Shown one piece after another: positions 1-8,013 of a DNA stretch of 37,846 nucleotides. Where the stretch lies: IMG/VR virus record IMGVR_UViG_3300030060_005727, positions 1 through 37,846 of that record, one strand, 5' to 3'. The stretch comes from a virus. Numbering within the stretch: position 1 is the first letter of the stretch; every line of letters begins with the position of its first letter. The position numbers and the translations under genes are program-made. The notes under the pieces are model-generated. The model did not search any database. It saw nothing but the letters and a program-made list of their open reading frames with translations, and was not told the DNA's origin.

Positions 1-1442
1 AATAATGACACCGTACCACTTGGTTTTACTGAAGTTGTTTTGATAGAACGAGGAACAGCGAACCAATCTGAATATTGTTTGTCCCATTCTTGTATTGTAT
101 CATATCCATCTTCTAACCACGTTCTCAATTCTTCCATACCATGTTTTGTTATAAACTGAGCAACACCACTTACACTACATCCAATTCTTCTATTTCTTAA
201 CATCACTCTGTTTGTATCTGACCAATGTGTTTTACCTAACGTAACGGTTTTAGCATATAAGTAAGCATATTTTAATGTACGTTGATAATCTTCTAATGAA
301 TCGTGATTAGTCGGAAATGTCTCTACTAAACAACATAACTCATACGATTCAAGTGATTGTTCAAGACAAGGATTACCTCCAGCTACTCTGTGGTCTTTGT
401 TATCTCCTCCGTTTTTCATACGAGAATAGTGTCTCATATTATCTAACCAGGCGAAACCAGGTTCTCCATTGTCTGTAATTCTTTCACAAACATCTGTATA
501 GTCCATACCGAGTTCAGCAAATATACTATTGTTACTTGTCCATCCATACTGGTCTCTATGTGGATTTACTTTATAGTTTTTTAAATCTAAATATTCTTCT
601 GAATCAGGGTCACCAAATACAATCTCAGCAGTTCTACGAACATTTCCTGCTACAACACATTTACCTATAAGGTTCATTATGTCTACGATTGTTGTGATTG
701 TGATTGGTTCTCCTTCGTTAGTTTCTAAAACTTTTTCAATATCTTTATGTACTTCTTGTAAAGGTTCAGGTCCTGAACTCATACCACCGAAACCTTTTAT
801 TGGAACACCAGCAGGTCTAATCTTACTATAATCAAATCCTACAGGAGCTGTACCATGAAAATGACTTTCTAATAATAATTTGAGTGATTCAACCCAACCT
901 TCACGAGTATCTGGTATCTCAAATACTTCTTCGTTTCTATCTTTGTTAACACCCTTAACTACAATCTCCCCCGCTCCTTTAGTATCGAATCCCACTCCGA
1001 CACCTAACATAGAAGCGTCCATCAAGAAACAAAATGGTTTTGAATAATCTTCTTTGATTGTTTTTGTAGATACGAAAGCACAATTATTCAAAGCAGCATA
1101 CAGATTTTTTTCTTCTGTAATTGCTGTTCCCATTGCCCATAAACCTCGTCCTGGAGGTAAGAACTTCATGTTGAACATTCTGTCATACATTTCTTGAGCT
1201 GACTTTTGTGCTTGCCATGCGTTCCAACCTAATTGATGTGATTCAATCCAGTTTTTTTGCATTGTGTAGGTACCCTCTACAACCCTTTGAATGGTTTCCC
1301 ACCATCTTTCATTCTTACCATTCTCTTTAATACGAGAATAAGTTCTCATGTATACTAATTCACCTAATCCGTTGAACCCGAAAGGCGGTCTTTTTCTTTT
1401 GTACTTGTCTATAAACTTTTCGGATAACTTAAATTTTTCCAT
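1..1442 (-). CDS. nrdJ: Adenosylcobalamin-dependent (class II) ribonucleoside-triphosphate reductase, 3' end outside window
   Basis: This is about 480 codons of a monomeric B12-dependent reductase (RTPR type), which turns NTPs into dNTPs for phage DNA synthesis. The start is ATG at 1442-1440 with AAGGAG upstream, and the frame stays open to base 1, so the C-terminus is missing. The N-terminus has the family's PPFGFNGLGELVYMRTYSR block. The expected cysteines are visible: C121 in NNCAFVST (equivalent of Lactobacillus RTPR C119), the thiyl-radical C359 in NPCLEQ (C408), and C370 (C419), with the exact 11-residue spacing of the last two; E361 matches the catalytic Glu. VKPSGTVSLL lies at the window edge. 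The region between C121 and C359 is about 50 residues shorter than in the Lactobacillus enzyme. The C-terminal redox cysteine pair lies outside the window. It is the last gene of the replication block. Confidence 0.93.
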   Translation of the reverse strand, partial: MEKFKLSEKFIDKYKRKRPPFGFNGLGELVYMRTYSRIKENGKNERWWETIQRVVEGTYTMQKNWIESHQLGWNAWQAQKSAQEMYDRMFNMKFLPPGRGLWAMGTAITEEKNLYAALNNCAFVSTKTIKEDYSKPFCFLMDASMLGVGVGFDTKGAGEIVVKGVNKDRNEEVFEIPDTREGWVESLKLLLESHFHGTAPVGFDYSKIRPAGVPIKGFGGMSSGPEPLQEVHKDIEKVLETNEGEPITITTIVDIMNLIGKCVVAGNVRRTAEIVFGDPDSEEYLDLKNYKVNPHRDQYGWTSNNSIFAELGMDYTDVCERITDNGEPGFAWLDNMRHYSRMKNGGDNKDHRVAGGNPCLEQSLESYELCCLVETFPTNHDSLEDYQRTLKYAYLYAKTVTLGKTHWSDTNRVMLRNRRIGCSVSGVAQFITKHGMEELRTWLEDGYDTIQEWDKQYSDWFAVPRSIKTTSVKPSGTVSL

Positions 1443-1483
1443 TTACTAAACTCCTTGTAATCTTTTATTCCCGTAACAAATAT

Positions 1484-1491
1484 AAGTATAA
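1484..1491 (-). promoter_or_regulatory. TTATACTT element upstream of the reductase gene
   Basis: The minus strand reads TTATACTTAT, with a -10-like TATACT, about 42 bases before the reductase ATG. The same octamer occurs twice upstream of the SSB gene (5873-5903). No good -35 box is visible. It may be an early or middle promoter element; that is inference from position and recurrence. Confidence 0.3.
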
Positions 1492-1515
1492 TATATACCA
1501 AAGTATATTCAGGAT

Positions 1516-2883
1516 TTATTCAAACCCGTCAACTTTTTTTCCAAAATCTTTGTATTTGTTTGCTAATTCTTTTCTCATATACTCTTCACTATTATTCATC
1601 TTACTTTGTGCATCTTTTCCGAACTGACTACTACCTTCAAATATCTGAACTTGTCCTATATTTGTATTGATAGTCGAAGGATATGTAACACCATCAACAC
1701 CGAATCTGTTTTTGATGACATGAAATCTACCTGTGTTGGCTATCTTGTCTTCTACTTTTCTACTCATACTCATCACAAAATCAGCTGTCATAACTTTACT
1801 ATAATCTTCAGCCACTTTATCAGCTCCAATCACATCCTCTTCAAGAGCTGAACGATTAGCTTGAGAAGCAGTCCAGATAGGAACTTCTAGTTCACCAGCT
1901 AATCCTCTCAAGTCTTCATAGATATTACCTATAGCATGTCTCTTCTCTCTAAAATTACCTGTAGGCATCAAAATGTCAGCATAATCTACAAGAACTACAT
2001 CAGGTTTGATACCACTTAATTCTATTTGTTTCAAGTGAGAACCTATTGTCTGAACACTAGCTGCTTTAGTAGGAAAGTATTTGATTAGTAATTTTCCAGG
2101 AAGTTTTTCTATCTTTGACTTAACATCTTCTTTATAATACTTGATGTTAGATGTTGTTACACCTGTAAAGATACTATCATATCTTAAACCTACATAATTT
2201 TCATTCAACTCAAGAGTATAATGTACAACCGTCTTGTCTGTCTTGAGAGCTCCAGCTCCTAGAGCTTGTAGAGTCCAAGACTTACCGATACCAGCAGGAG
2301 CTACAATGACACCTAACTCACCTTCTCCTAGACCTCCATCCATTATATCATTAATAACGTCCCACGGAGTTTGTGTTGTAGCTCGAGCAGAAGCCTCAAG
2401 TCTCAAGTCAAGTGATGTGATATAATCTTGTCCTATATCTCGTTCAGTACCAGCCTTCATAGCCTCATCTATAATAGATTTTATACCATCATAGTCTTTG
2501 TTATCTAACAAATCAACTGATTCAAGTATAGCACTTTTAAGTGATTGATTTTTACAGAAATCTAATGTTTGTGATTGTACAAACTCTAAATCAGTAGCCT
2601 CAATGTTCTTCCATACTTCTCGTAACTTGTCAACTACACCACTTTTCAACACTTCATTTTCAATTTTATCTACTTGATATTTTATGACTTCAAGTGTAGG
2701 CTGTTTTTTGTATTCTTCGTAATACTCACTAATTGAATTGACTAACCATTTGTTAGAGTCTGAATCAAACATCTCAGGACTCAAGATATCATTAATAGTC
2801 TGCATAAATTTCATATCTCTCATTAAAGAAGCTATGATTTTAGACTGAAATGATGTCCCAAATTGTGTTAATGTTTCACTCAT
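1516..2883 (-). CDS. DnaB/gp41-type replicative DNA helicase
   Basis: This 455-residue protein is a RecA-fold hexameric helicase that would unwind the replication fork. The N-terminal 150 residues look like the helical primase-binding domain of DnaB/gp41. Walker A is APAGIGKS at about 195-202 and Walker B is DVVLVDY at about 295-301, followed by a conserved TASQANRS segment (the sensor region after strand 4) and a basic C-terminal stretch. The start ATG at 2883 overlaps the end of the 5' nuclease gene by 8 bases, so translation is probably coupled. No primase is seen in the window; either it lies elsewhere or the phage uses another one. T4 gp41 is of similar length (475). Confidence 0.9.
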   Translation of the reverse strand: MSETLTQFGTSFQSKIIASLMRDMKFMQTINDILSPEMFDSDSNKWLVNSISEYYEEYKKQPTLEVIKYQVDKIENEVLKSGVVDKLREVWKNIEATDLEFVQSQTLDFCKNQSLKSAILESVDLLDNKDYDGIKSIIDEAMKAGTERDIGQDYITSLDLRLEASARATTQTPWDVINDIMDGGLGEGELGVIVAPAGIGKSWTLQALGAGALKTDKTVVHYTLELNENYVGLRYDSIFTGVTTSNIKYYKEDVKSKIEKLPGKLLIKYFPTKAASVQTIGSHLKQIELSGIKPDVVLVDYADILMPTGNFREKRHAIGNIYEDLRGLAGELEVPIWTASQANRSALEEDVIGADKVAEDYSKVMTADFVMSMSRKVEDKIANTGRFHVIKNRFGVDGVTYPSTINTNIGQVQIFEGSSQFGKDAQSKMNNSEEYMRKELANKYKDFGKKVDGFE

Positions 2884-3892
2884 GTGTTTTCTCTGCGTAA
2901 TGATTTAACTGATTAAAGTTTGTAAGTAACCAACTATTGAGATTAGGTAAAGCAGAATATAACTTATCTTCTAAAAACATCTTCTGAAACTGATACTTTA
3001 TTAATCTGTTTATTGGTTGTCTTACCTTGTCTTGTATTTTTGTTTTCGTTGAACCTGATATATCAACTTCTGATAACTGCATCAATTTATAGTTCAATTC
3101 TATAACATCTTTTGAATCTGGTAATTCCGTAATTACTTCATCTATAGTAACTATACGGCTCTCCTTCAAAAACGGTAATTTTTTTTGTATAGTCTTCAAT
3201 CCTAAACCTCTAACACCTTTTATGTTATCAGATTTATCACCGTCAATAACTCTATACCAAATAAGATTATGAGATGATATACCAAACTCATCTAATACAG
3301 CTTGTTCATCATACATTTTCTTCTTAGTAGGACTCCATATTTTAATACGTCCATTAGCTAGTTGTAGAAAATCCTTATCAGTTGACATTATAGTAATTTT
3401 TGATTCAGTTAAAACTTGTCTACAGATATAACCAATCGTATCATCAGCTTCGATATTATCGTAAGAAAGAACCGTTATAGGTAATGTATCTAAATATTCA
3501 ACTATACGTTGTAATTGCATTATCATGTTTTGTTTCTCATCTTCTTGAGAAGCAAAATCATAAGTTCTGTTTACACGATATTTAGTTTTTCTATTTTGTT
3601 TATACTCAGGATATATCTTCCTACGGCGAGTAGACCCACCTTTACCATCAAACGCAATGATGACTCTAGTGGGTCTAAACATATTTATGGCATAACCTAT
3701 ACTTCTTAGAAAACCAACTATTCCACCAACGTGAATACCATCATCGTTAGTAGTTGGTATAACACTAAACACTCTTATGAAAGTATTTAGACCATCTATT
3801 ACAAGTACTTTATCGTCAGGATTACCGCCGTCTAAAGAACCACCTTTCTTCTTGATTTCATCAAGTATAGAAAGATATCTTTTGTTACTCAC
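2876..3892 (-). CDS. rnh: RNase H-type 5'-3' exonuclease (FEN family)
   Basis: This 338-residue nuclease resembles T4 RNase H and the 5' nuclease domain of PolA; it would remove RNA primers and flaps from lagging-strand fragments. Acidic metal-binding residues are in place: D33 in VIDGLN, D82 in AFDGKGG, the EADD cluster at 148-151, TDKD at 171-174, and DGDKSDN at 217-223, which leads into a helix-hairpin-helix (GVRGLGLKTIQ). The basic arch helix (RRRKIYPEYKQNRK) follows D82. The start is GTG at 3892, supported by GAGGAG just upstream; it overlaps the end of uvsX by 8 bases. It sits between recombinase and helicase, as expected for a replication operon. Confidence 0.9.
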   Translation of the reverse strand: MSNKRYLSILDEIKKKGGSLDGGNPDDKVLVIDGLNTFIRVFSVIPTTNDDGIHVGGIVGFLRSIGYAINMFRPTRVIIAFDGKGGSTRRRKIYPEYKQNRKTKYRVNRTYDFASQEDEKQNMIMQLQRIVEYLDTLPITVLSYDNIEADDTIGYICRQVLTESKITIMSTDKDFLQLANGRIKIWSPTKKKMYDEQAVLDEFGISSHNLIWYRVIDGDKSDNIKGVRGLGLKTIQKKLPFLKESRIVTIDEVITELPDSKDVIELNYKLMQLSEVDISGSTKTKIQDKVRQPINRLIKYQFQKMFLEDKLYSALPNLNSWLLTNFNQLNHYAEKTHE

Positions 3893-4976
3893 TTAACTCC
3901 TCTTCTACGACCACATCATCTATACCAAAGTTTTTTTCGTATTTGAGAATGACTTTATCAGCAATTAAGTTGTAACAATGAGTTCTGAAGTCTTTATCTT
4001 TGAGTTGTTCACTCCAATCTTTAGATTGAAACTTGAGTTCTTTACCTTTATGATTGTTCATAGTGTACCAAGCTCCAGCTTGTTTTACAAGTCTATGTTC
4101 TTTCATAACTTTTAACCAACTTCCCTCATCGTCAATTCCAGTTTCAAAGTAAAGTTCAAAATCAGCATGTCTCATAGGAGGACCAAGTCTATTTTTGATG
4201 ACTTGAGCTCTCATCTTCATACCGATAGTGTTGTTCTTTTTGTCTTTGATTTGACCAGTGTTTTTCAATCTAATACGTGTTGAAGCGTGAAATGGTAATG
4301 CTTTTCCTCCACTTGTTGTCCAAGGGTCTCCAAACATAACACCAAGTTTCTGTCTGAGTTGATTCGTGAACACTAAAGCTATTCGTTGTCTTCCAATCAT
4401 TTGAGTAATCTTTCTCATAGCTTTAGATATGATGATAGCTTTTGAAGTAGCATAACCATCTTTATCAAACTCGGCATCCATTTCTATTTTTGTCGAAGCA
4501 GCCGCTAGTGAATCGACTAAGATAGTAACTAATCTATCCTTATCACTTTCACGAACTTTTGCTGTGATTTCCTCGATAGCTGAGAAAATGTCTTCTACCG
4601 TCTCTAAGTGTAAATACAACATACTCTCTACATCAACACCGATTGATGAAAGAAACTCTGTACTTACAGCAGTCTCAGTATCGATATAGACAGCAACTCC
4701 ACCTTTCTTTTGTGTTTCAGCCAGCATATGAGCTCCAAGTAATGATTTACCACTACTCTCAAGTCCATTTAGTTCTGTGATTCTACCGACTGCTATACCT
4801 CCGTCTTGTTTATTTGATATAGCTAAATCTAACATTGTAGAACCCGTTGACACAAAATCTTTTATATCGGTGGGAGTTGTATCTGTTCCATCCAAGAAAT
4901 ATGCAACTTTCATATCCTTGAATTGTTTATTTAAGGTGTCGGCTAAGACACCAGCTAATTCGTCTCTTGTAGACAT
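3885..4976 (-). CDS. uvsX: UvsX/RecA-like recombinase
   Basis: This 363-residue RecA-family strand-exchange protein would drive recombination-dependent replication and repair. Walker A is GLESSGKS (about 71-78 from the chosen start), Walker B is ILVDSLA, and the DNA-binding L2 region is recognisable around NQLRQKLGVMFGDPW. The C-terminus is acidic (VVVEEELSE), as in other RecA proteins. A longer reading from a TTG at 4988 is possible, but that TTG overlaps the GGAG Shine-Dalgarno, which lies 6 bases before ATG 4976; I therefore start at MSTRDE. A 96-base leader with a strong stem-loop separates it from the SSB gene. Confidence 0.93.
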   Translation of the reverse strand: MSTRDELAGVLADTLNKQFKDMKVAYFLDGTDTTPTDIKDFVSTGSTMLDLAISNKQDGGIAVGRITELNGLESSGKSLLGAHMLAETQKKGGVAVYIDTETAVSTEFLSSIGVDVESMLYLHLETVEDIFSAIEEITAKVRESDKDRLVTILVDSLAAASTKIEMDAEFDKDGYATSKAIIISKAMRKITQMIGRQRIALVFTNQLRQKLGVMFGDPWTTSGGKALPFHASTRIRLKNTGQIKDKKNNTIGMKMRAQVIKNRLGPPMRHADFELYFETGIDDEGSWLKVMKEHRLVKQAGAWYTMNNHKGKELKFQSKDWSEQLKDKDFRTHCYNLIADKVILKYEKNFGIDDVVVEEELSE

Positions 4977-4998
4977 ATTTTTCTCCAATTAAAGGTTA

Positions 4999-5060
4999 GT
5001 GGGTAGTTAGGCGTACAAACACAGCCATCTCATCACTTAATTCTGTAGGATACTACCCAC
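4999..5060 (-). promoter_or_regulatory. Stem-loop in the SSB-uvsX intergenic leader
   Basis: GTGGGTAGT (4999-5007) is perfectly complementary to ACTACCCAC (5052-5060), giving a 9-bp GC-containing stem with a 44-base loop, inside which CTACAG/CTGTG-type pairing can form a second short stem. On the minus strand no U-run follows, so it is not a classical terminator. It lies 23 bases before the uvsX ATG and ends 13 bases from the SSB stop. An mRNA processing site, translation control element or small RNA are all possible. Confidence 0.5.
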
Positions 5061-5072
5061 GGATTGTTTTAT

Positions 5073-5828
5073 TTAGCTATTGAACAAGTCATCAAATGCA
5101 TCTGATGTCTCTTTAGCGTCGAATGATTTCTCAGGCTTTGCCTCTGTAGTTTTTTCAGAGGTTTCAGATTCTTTTTCTGAATCACCATTAAGATATTCAT
5201 TCAAGGCTGTTGTCAATTCATCATAAGATTGTTCCTGATAGATTTCAGTAATATTCTTTTGTGATTCTTTAATTGACTCGAGAACAGAAGCATCTTCTGT
5301 AATTGGAGTTTGATTCGGTTTTACTCGAATTGAAGTTGAAGGGAAGGATTTACCTGTCTCTTCAGCTGTTTTGAACTCTACAGCAACATCACGACCACTT
5401 GTAGCATCTGTGATATCACCATAGTCTGGGTCTGCTATAATGGAAAGCAGTTCTTGATAAACGGTCTTGCCGAAACCCCAGAACTTAACACCTTGAGACT
5501 CTTCACCTCGTACTACTACGGGAGCGAAAGTTCTCATCTTGGCTTCGATTTTCTTACCAAGACGATAGTCATCCTTAGAACCTGTTGATTTTAGTTTTTG
5601 AGCAAACTCTTCAATAGGGTCAGGTCGTCCAAACGAAATAGGTGAAAGATAATTCTTTCCTCCTAAATCATAATGAAAATACAACTCAATGAAAGGATTG
5701 TCCTGATTAAATTTATAAGGAACAATTCTAAGTACTTGTGTACCTGGTTGTGGTTTCCATAAGTTTGAAGTTCGTGTTGTTGTGGTCTGAAGTTGACCTA
5801 GACGTTTTTTGATTGCATTTAAATCCAT
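5073..5828 (-). CDS. 32: gp32-like single-stranded DNA-binding protein
   Basis: This 251-residue protein looks like a T4 gp32 homologue that coats ssDNA and recruits replication and recombination proteins. The N-terminus MDLNAIKKRLGQLQ is followed by the OB-fold core (KPQPGTQVLRIVPYK, NPFIELYFHYDLG, VKFWGFGKTVYQELL). The tail from about residue 205 is low-complexity and acidic, ending SDAFDDLFNS, the usual partner-docking tip. The protein has no cysteine at all, so the structural zinc site of T4 gp32 is absent. AGGAG precedes the ATG. Upstream lie two 12-base repeats that could serve regulation. The position before uvsX, RNase H and helicase fits the role. Confidence 0.87.
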   Translation of the reverse strand: MDLNAIKKRLGQLQTTTTRTSNLWKPQPGTQVLRIVPYKFNQDNPFIELYFHYDLGGKNYLSPISFGRPDPIEEFAQKLKSTGSKDDYRLGKKIEAKMRTFAPVVVRGEESQGVKFWGFGKTVYQELLSIIADPDYGDITDATSGRDVAVEFKTAEETGKSFPSTSIRVKPNQTPITEDASVLESIKESQKNITEIYQEQSYDELTTALNEYLNGDSEKESETSEKTTEAKPEKSFDAKETSDAFDDLFNS

Positions 5829-5872
5829 TAAATATCTCCTATTATTTATTTGTTATTTGTTAATTAGTAATC

Positions 5873-5907
5873 AAGTATAACCTTGATACGCATATAAGTA
5901 TAAACTT
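5873..5907 (-). repeat. Two 12-base repeats upstream of the SSB gene
   Basis: On the + strand AAGTATAACCTT (5873-5884) and AAGTATAAACTT (5896-5907) are 11/12 identical, 23 bases apart, and each is a partial dyad (TCAAG..CTTGA; ATAAGT..ACTTAT). On the coding strand each contains a -10-like TATACTT. They lie 45-80 bases before the SSB ATG. Tandem promoter elements or an operator are the natural readings; neither is proven. Confidence 0.4.
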
Positions 5908-5923
5908 ATTTCTGAAAATACAA

Positions 5924-6340
5924 TTATTTTTTATCTGGTGTCCAAGTTTTTGTATCAATGATAGAATATATACGTGTTGATATTTTATTTAGTCCATTTT
6001 CATTTGTTAATAGTAAGCAATTTTTGTAATTTTCCCATTTTATAGGAAATGATTTGTCGAGTTTACCACCATTTAGTTCACGAATCAAATCATTCAAAGC
6101 ATTAATCGTGTATAGTGTATTTGTATTTTTCTTCCTATGGAGCGAAATAGTGTCTGGAATACCTTGCATAAAATCTTCATCGTACTCTACGTTGTAAGTA
6201 CAGATTAATTGATGATGGTCATCTTCATTTTGAAATACATAAACTTTATTAAACACAATATCATTGCAAGTAATAATCACATCTATTACTTCGTTTAGTT
6301 TGTTTCGTTTGGTAAATGTACAAAGTAGTTGTGTTCTCAT
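5924..6340 (-). CDS. Conserved phage protein of unknown function
   Basis: The 138-residue product begins MRTQLLCTFTKRNKL and has alternating hydrophobic strands and a central NEDDHHQLICTYNVEYDEDF segment. I recall proteins with this kind of N-terminus (RTQLLCTF.. and ICTYNVE) as recurrent unknowns in marine T4-like phages, but no function is known to me. There is no signal peptide or membrane segment. The ATG at 6340 overlaps the upstream stop as ATGA, so it is translationally coupled to the 558-residue protein before it. Its place directly before the SSB gene suggests a role around DNA replication or gene expression, which is only context. Confidence 0.7.
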   Translation of the reverse strand: MRTQLLCTFTKRNKLNEVIDVIITCNDIVFNKVYVFQNEDDHHQLICTYNVEYDEDFMQGIPDTISLHRKKNTNTLYTINALNDLIRELNGGKLDKSFPIKWENYKNCLLLTNENGLNKISTRIYSIIDTKTWTPDKK

Positions 6341-8013
6341 TCTTCCTTATCCCTCTTTAACATTTTTTCTAACTTCTTTACGTCCTTATCTTCCCAAGTA
6401 CTTGTATCGAACGAACCAATTTTCAAAGCTAATGCCATAAACGAAGTTTGACCTAATTCCATTACAGGTGCAGTACCAATACCTCTTGCTCTACCGTTTA
6501 GGTAAAACAAAGGATATTTATCTCCGTCCTCGTGTTTAAATAAAATTTCTCCAGATTCATAATCTATCTCTATTTGGTCAGCCAACATCTCTTCTAATTC
6601 TTCAGGGTCTGCATCACCATTTCTTACATCTGCTAAAACCTGTTGAAACTTTGAACCGAATAAAGACACTAAATTTTCTTCATCTAAAGTAGAACCATCG
6701 GGAGGAATACCATACATAGTTATAAAAGAATCAACTCCTCCCTCTTTTAAAGTATCATTTAATCCAAGAGCATCAAAAACATGCATCGCTCTTAACACGT
6801 GTCTATTCATACCTTTTTTAGCTTCTTCGGATGAATTTAATACATTAAATGTTTTTTTCGACAAAACATTATCAGACTCACGTATATGTCTATCACCTTC
6901 CTTATCTCTGAGTTTCAGTAATCGGTGTAATGCTTTCATTTCATCACCTGAAAGGTTATTTGGTTTTTCTGTTGAAGCTAGTCGTACTTTTTCTAACAAT
7001 TTTTTAGGATTCTTCAGAATATCCAAATATTTTTGTGAAAGTTTTTCTTTTTTAATTTCTTCTGGTGTTAAACTATTCACCATTTTCAAAACATCTTCAG
7101 GTGAATATTTTTTATAAGCTTGTTTAAATCTTTCAGCTCTGTCTTTATTATATTCAGCTATCGACATAGCTTCAGATATTTTTTTATGTTCCTCTGGTGG
7201 CATCACTTCTTTTAAATCATTAAGTAATAAGGCTGATTGTTCATCCCATCCACCATTGTTTAAAAATACTCTTCCATCTTGTTTTAAAGATATTCCAATA
7301 TTTTTACCTTCTTTGGTTCTAACGAACATATCACTAGATGTTTTTAATTTAGGGTCAACACCAATTGCTTTTCTACCCTCATCAGTATCCCAGGCAACAT
7401 CATCAATGTTTTTAAGACCTATTTTTTTATCTATGGCTTTTAAAGTTGCTATTGCTGATTTTACCCATTTAGGGTTTAAAAAAGTATCATCTTCATTAGC
7501 TATTTTCATTAACTCTTTTTCGATTTCTTCAAAAGAAGCACCAGCTTTAAACATACGAATACCTGTATGAACAGCTGCTTCACCTGCTCTTGAAGTATCA
7601 GTGCCTAAACCTACTCCCTCACGTTTACCATCTTTTTTAGCTTGACTCTTTGTATACCTTAAAGCATCATCAACGGTTTCGTGGTCTGATTTTAGTAATT
7701 CTTCTTTTGATTCAGATTCTTTATCTTTTTTAACCTTCTCAATATCATCCTTAGAGGCATCTTTTTTGATTAAATCTTGTGTATCGGGATTGTGTGTACG
7801 AACAGGATATACGTTACCACTTTTCTTGTTTTTAACGATATCAACTTCACTAAGATTTTGAATCAACTCATCAATAACTTGAAGTGGCCACTTATACTCG
7901 ATAAGTAGTTCATATAATTTATACTTATGTGTTGAATTAGAAGGGTCGGGTTTTGAGTTGTCAACTCTGTAACCCCATTCTTTTACAATTTGTTTTAAGT
8001 CTGTAATCATCAT
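6337..8013 (-). CDS. Unknown 558-residue protein, possible nuclease-like segment
   Basis: I do not recognise this protein as a named family. The first 60 residues look like a small helical domain; residues about 60-130 are lysine/glutamate-rich and probably disordered; 140-260 form a compact segment with an invariant-looking E145 (RAGEAAVHTG), D228 (SSDMFVRT) and S-L-K at 242-244 (GISLKQDG); the rest is mainly helical and charged. The E...D...SLK spacing resembles a PD-(D/E)XK nuclease core, but the (D/E) before xK is a serine, so this is a weak suggestion. The start ATG at 8013 overlaps the previous stop as TAATG. It is coupled to genes on both sides in the replication block. Confidence 0.6.
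   Translation of the reverse strand: MMITDLKQIVKEWGYRVDNSKPDPSNSTHKYKLYELLIEYKWPLQVIDELIQNLSEVDIVKNKKSGNVYPVRTHNPDTQDLIKKDASKDDIEKVKKDKESESKEELLKSDHETVDDALRYTKSQAKKDGKREGVGLGTDTSRAGEAAVHTGIRMFKAGASFEEIEKELMKIANEDDTFLNPKWVKSAIATLKAIDKKIGLKNIDDVAWDTDEGRKAIGVDPKLKTSSDMFVRTKEGKNIGISLKQDGRVFLNNGGWDEQSALLLNDLKEVMPPEEHKKISEAMSIAEYNKDRAERFKQAYKKYSPEDVLKMVNSLTPEEIKKEKLSQKYLDILKNPKKLLEKVRLASTEKPNNLSGDEMKALHRLLKLRDKEGDRHIRESDNVLSKKTFNVLNSSEEAKKGMNRHVLRAMHVFDALGLNDTLKEGGVDSFITMYGIPPDGSTLDEENLVSLFGSKFQQVLADVRNGDADPEELEEMLADQIEIDYESGEILFKHEDGDKYPLFYLNGRARGIGTAPVMELGQTSFMALALKIGSFDTSTWEDKDVKKLEKMLKRDKEE

Noticed and set aside
4977-4988. TTG start giving MEKN before UvsX
   Set aside because: The TTG overlaps the GGAG Shine-Dalgarno that serves ATG 4976, so the shorter start is preferred. 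The same reasoning moved the starts at 18769, 29272, 31138 and 31872.
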